From Trema orientale (taxonomy: Eukaryota > Streptophyta > Magnoliopsida > Rosales > Cannabaceae): a DNA stretch of 64,000 nucleotides. This document shows positions 60,430 through 64,000 of the stretch, piece by piece. The stretch spans positions 262,565 to 326,564 of the forward strand of contig JXTC01000079.1 in NCBI GenBank assembly GCA_002914845.1, written 5' to 3'. Numbering within the stretch: the first letter of the stretch is position 1; every line of letters begins with the position of its first letter. Position numbers and translations under genes: made by a program. The notes beneath the pieces were generated by a model. The model was given only the letters and a program-made list of their open reading frames with translations, made no database searches and was not told the DNA's origin.

Positions 60430-60938
60430 GGGGATTCTGAGGAGGGTCAGGGACTGAGCCGTAGGGAGGGAGAGTCGCACATGGCGGCCCCTCTCTTTTG
60501 TTTTCTTTTTCTTCTGAGATATTCTGCCCTCTGCCTGTGGCCTTTTGTGAATGTGCGTTAAGGGCTCTCTCATCTCTTGACTTATTTGTGCAACACGTGT
60601 ACGGTGATGGGACCGTCTATGGCTAAAGCTAAGTTCATATCTTCTGGCCTGGTCCCAAATTCGAGATGTGGGGTATCCCTACACTAGACACCATACACTA
60701 CACACCAGCTCCTGAGTCCCATGAATGCCTTCCCAACTAAACTCTGCCTGCTACACCCATCATCATCGTCCATTTTTGCTTACACGTTTATGTTAATATT
60801 CTTTTTCAAAAAATGAAAAAATAAAACGGAAGGTTGTCAGTATGGAACATTTCTTTTAGCTTGTCTTTTTTTTTTTTTTTTTGAGATTTATTAACTTGAC
60901 TTGTTAAGGATTAATCTATAATATCCCAAGTTATATAT

Positions 60939-61182
60939 GGAACCAATTCAGTAGGTATTTTTTTTTTTTATCTATGCATAGGTATCAATTGGGCCAATGA
61001 AAATTTTTTTTGCATATTTTTTTATATTAAAAAATAGGAGAGAGAAAAAATATTAATGATGCACGTCTTTTCATGCATCTCATTTTAGCCGTTAGATCAT
61101 TAATAGATGATAATCCAACGGCTAGAAAAAAAATACCTACACATAGGTAAAAAAAAAAAAAAAACCTACCAGATTGACAACC
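60939..61182 (+). mobile_element. TA-flanked MITE family X, copy 3
   Basis: It starts GGAACCAATTCAGTAGGTA and ends CCAGATTGACAACC. It keeps the central TAGCCGTTAGATCA ... TAATCCAACGGCTA palindrome and the CCTATGCATAGG subterminal motif. Confidence 0.8.
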
Positions 61183-61664
61183 GTTATGTATATATATATA
61201 TGTTTTGCTAATTAAAAAGAAATTCATTTAATCAAAATACATTAGTAAAGTGTTTTGTGTTCTACGTAGTCAAAAAAAAAAGGTTGGTATTTTTTAAGTT
61301 AAAAAATATATTTAACATAGCTAACTAAATAAAACAAAATTACTGTATTCTAAATAAAACATATTTTGAACTAGCTGGATAACCGCATCAAAATTTAATA
61401 ATAGAGCTAACATCAATCTCTTATTATCACAGAAAAATATCACATTTCAATAATATTATAAAAATGTAGTGAAGTTTACATGTTAAATAGTAAAGCAGGA
61501 CAATTAAAAAAAAAAAAAAGAGTCGTTCTAACATTCATCTTAAAAATAAATCCAAAAAGAAAGAGTGTGATCAATATCATAATTGACTTAGTTTTGTAAT
61601 TTTTATATGACCATGGATATATGAAAATTCTTACAAAATCCTTTATTGTGGTGGTCATCACATA

Positions 61665-61742
61665 GACACTGCCTCTATTGGTATTTTAAATTAATTTATT
61701 GCGGATACTACCTCTATTGATACTTTCAATTAATTTATTGCA
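61665..61742. repeat. 39-bp tandem repeat, two copies
   Basis: CCTCTATTG(G/A)TA...TTAATTTATTGC occurs at about 61672 and again at 61711. Confidence 0.8.
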
Positions 61743-63070
61743 AAATCCTTCGTTTCACCTCAACCTAATCACCCAAGTGAAGGTTTTGTAACAACATCTA
61801 AAGTTTCAAAAAGCTAAATTAAATCACTACATATGTATGAGATTAATTGTGAAAAAGAAAGATTCAGATTGTACTAAGAAAGTTCATATATAAGAATAAG
61901 ATATAATCCAAAAAAAAAAAGAAAAGAAAAAGAAAAACTACATCCATTTACCACACAAGGTGATGAGCAAATCAGCTGTAAAATTATTCTTATGAAACAA
62001 TACATAAAAAAACAAGAGTATAATTTGCAGAGTCATGTATGAAGGCAGACAACAATGGGGTGTGGTAAACAGCAAAGGAGATTCCAATACCAAAAACGCA
62101 TTTTACTTTTGCTCCCCTAATCTCCCATATAGTCCCTTTCCTATAAGCTATATTAGAGTAGACTAAAGACTACATAGCTGTGGGACCATACACCAAGCAA
62201 GGGAAAGGTCCCCTACATTTTTGTGGGGTCCTTTGGTTGGTGCTTTATGCGGGGTATTGGTAATGGGCATGTGATGTGGGTCCGGCGATGCGTCGAAGCT
62301 GTCGTTGTCGTTGTGGGTCTCAATCACAGAAATTGCAACTATAAGCTGGAGTATTGCTAATATGCCTTATTATGTTGTCCACAGTTCTCTTCTCGGAGAA
62401 CCATCTCTCAAACTACAGCAGTAATTTGTGTTATTGTGTCGTATTATGATCGACACGATTATAATATAACATAATAATATTTCAATTTATATATAATATA
62501 ACTAATAAATATATCAAAAATAAATAATTAAATACGACATGATTAATAAATTTATCAAAAATTTAAATCCGAATACGATATAATTAATACACGTGTAACT
62601 CATTTAATAAATATGTTATGTATTATATTATGATACATACACAAATACTCAAATTTAATACGAATATGCTCTTATTAATTTAAGTTAATATATGTAAAAT
62701 ATGTTTAAACAAATTCACATTTAAAACATTAAAATGTTAATAAATATGTCATATTGGTATCTTGTTGTGTTGACATGAAAACGATTTATTTAATTAAACG
62801 TGTTACATGTGTTATTTTTGAATTAAGCGTGTCAATTCGAAATCCACTACTTTATTATTTATGTTATACATATCAAACCCAAAATCGACACGAATATTAA
62901 ATAGGTCACTCAATCTCATTTATTTTATATCATTTTCAAGTCGTATCGTCTCAAAAATTGACTATCGTTGTTCGTAACAACTCATCATTCTTTCTAAATT
63001 ATATTGCCACTAACTTAAAACATGTTTAAGAATTTTGTTTTGACATACATGTTTGTGCTATTTAGTATTG

Positions 63071-63237
63071 AGTAATGCTATGAGTACCCAGTACCATATG
63101 ATATGTCAGTCTGTTATTGACTAATTATAAGTATATTTCAGGTGGATCCATGTGAGACTCAATTTATTAATTAGAATACCAATAACAGAATGACACGTTA
63201 TTATGATGTTGGACACTACTGGTACTCATATCATTAC
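63071..63237. mobile_element. MITE (family Y, member 3)
   Basis: The left AGTAATGCTATGAGTACCCA and the inverted right AGTAATGATATGAGTACCAG match almost base for base; TCTGTTATTG phrases pair further in. It is about 167 bp. Confidence 0.8.
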
Positions 63238-63329
63238 TTTTAAGTATTTGCGTGAGTTACAATAATGAAGTTACTACCTAACCAGATGTCATGTTTGTTT
63301 TAATAAATATTTGAGAAATTTAAACAGTA

Positions 63330-63444
63330 CACCACAAAAAAAGGACTTCTAACAACCGCCGAGAAAAGTTTAAAATTTTTTAAACCTTTAACGGCGATTC
63401 TAATGCAACCGCCGTTAATACTCAAATTTTAACTTTTTACGGCG
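63330..63444 (+). mobile_element. CACTA-like element end running into an assembly gap
   Basis: It starts CACCACAAAAAAAGG, close to the CACTACAAGAAA-type tips of CACTA elements. Four ACGGCG/CGCCG motifs follow in about 115 bp, as in subterminal repeats. The N run at 63445 interrupts it; no right end was found after the gap. Confidence 0.5.
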
Positions 63445-63513
63445 NNNNNNNNNNNNNNNNNNNNNNNNNNNNNNNNNNNNNNNNNNNNNNNNNNNNNNNN
63501 NNNNNNNNNNNNN
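63445..63513. other. assembly gap (69 N)
   Basis: Run of N; true length unknown. Confidence 1.
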
Positions 63514-64000
63514 TAGTATTTTCATTGACTTGAAATTATTTAGTTTATTAACTTTAGAATAGTCAAAAGTTTGTACTATGTATGAATTGAGTTGAATTTG
63601 AAGGTTCATAATGCTAAAATGGTAATACTTTGAATTGGAATCGAAAGAATAGATTGTTGGAGTGCATTCTTATCTTTCCAGTATTAAAAATGATAGTCGC
63701 TCACGTGACCTTGTATATTATTTCTATATAGTAATGTGTATCAAAAAATACTTATTTCTTGTATCCACTTGGACAATCATCGGGTACTATAAATCTCTTA
63801 TCATGGTTAATATAATGTATAGTATAATATATAGAATATATGTTTATTTATTTGGTCCATTAGTTTTTAAAACACAAGTTTTTTTTTAGTGCATTTAAAA
63901 TATTTCATATAAATACGGAAAGAAGAGGAAAAAGAGATGGTCCAACTTAGTATCATATTAAGGTATGAGATATAGTTTATTCGTATGGGATGTCTTTATT
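63514..64000. other. AT-rich DNA after the gap, nothing recognised
   Basis: The short plus-strand ORF at 63662-63889 has no family features. No repeat end matching 63330 was seen. Confidence 0.45.

Larger units (their letters stand above)
60430..63329. other. intergenic, no gene supported
   Basis: It includes low-copy, GC-moderate DNA at 60580-60800 and 62040-62400 that could be promoter flank of a gene outside the window. It also has MITE copies at 60939 and 63071 and a 39-bp tandem repeat at 61665-61742. No ORF is convincing. Confidence 0.45.

Noticed and set aside
1-64000. Conserved microRNA precursors
   Set aside because: Looked by eye for common families (miR156, 159/319, 160, 164, 166, 167, 171, 172, 390, 396 and others); none recognised.

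Overview
This is nuclear DNA of a dicotyledonous flowering plant. The evidence is AT-rich sequence, split genes with GT-AG introns, a Ty1/copia retrotransposon, a Mutator-like element carrying a SUMO-protease-like gene, many hAT, foldback and other small DNA transposons, and two plant gene families (a GT90/DUF821 glycosyltransferase pair and a class I HD-Zip gene). The species cannot be named from the sequence; a woody rosid-like genome is only a guess. No rRNA, functional tRNA or CRISPR was seen. Two assembly flaws are visible: a single N at 24423 and an N run at 63445-63513.

Layout. 1-5438: the right-hand part of a decayed copia element (gag, protease, integrase, reverse transcriptase, RNase H, then the 3' LTR at 4765-5438). 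5439-20720: two tandem minus-strand GT90 genes, A (5960-10904) and B (16585-19814). Each has six exons. Five of the six exon lengths are identical, and all exons assemble into open frames of 503 and 505 codons. Gene A's introns carry a hAT element with an 8-bp target duplication and a SINE with a 12-bp target duplication. A 3'-end remnant of a third copy lies at 5617-5649. Both genes share a homologous upstream block that may be promoter plus leader exon.

24577-35660: an 11.1-kb Mutator-like element with inverted ends and a perfect 9-bp target duplication (TATTGTTTT). It carries two convergent genes: a plus-strand DUF1985/Ulp1-type cysteine protease gene and a minus-strand MuDR-type transposase. 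Both are broken by stop codons. Its introns and spacers are filled with a 17-bp palindrome, TGTGACT-N3-AGTCACA, and with several tandem repeats; I did not see this palindrome elsewhere in the window. This is the most unusual object here.

36509-36892: a clean hAT miniature element. 37268-39228: a candidate tiny gene encoding 40 residues from two exons split by a 1.8-kb intron. 39229-47700: about 8.5 kb with no supported gene. 48424-49902: an intact three-exon class I HD-Zip transcription factor of the ATHB5/6/16 type (358 residues), with a 65-codon upstream ORF in its leader. 50000-64000: gene-free, a graveyard of nested miniature elements, including an inverted pair able to form a long hairpin (56751-57451), a hAT inside another MITE (59117-60010), and a CACTA-like end running into the gap.

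The functional cargo is therefore probably four genes (GT90 A, GT90 B, the HD-Zip gene and possibly the micropeptide). Most of the remainder that can be identified is transposon-derived.
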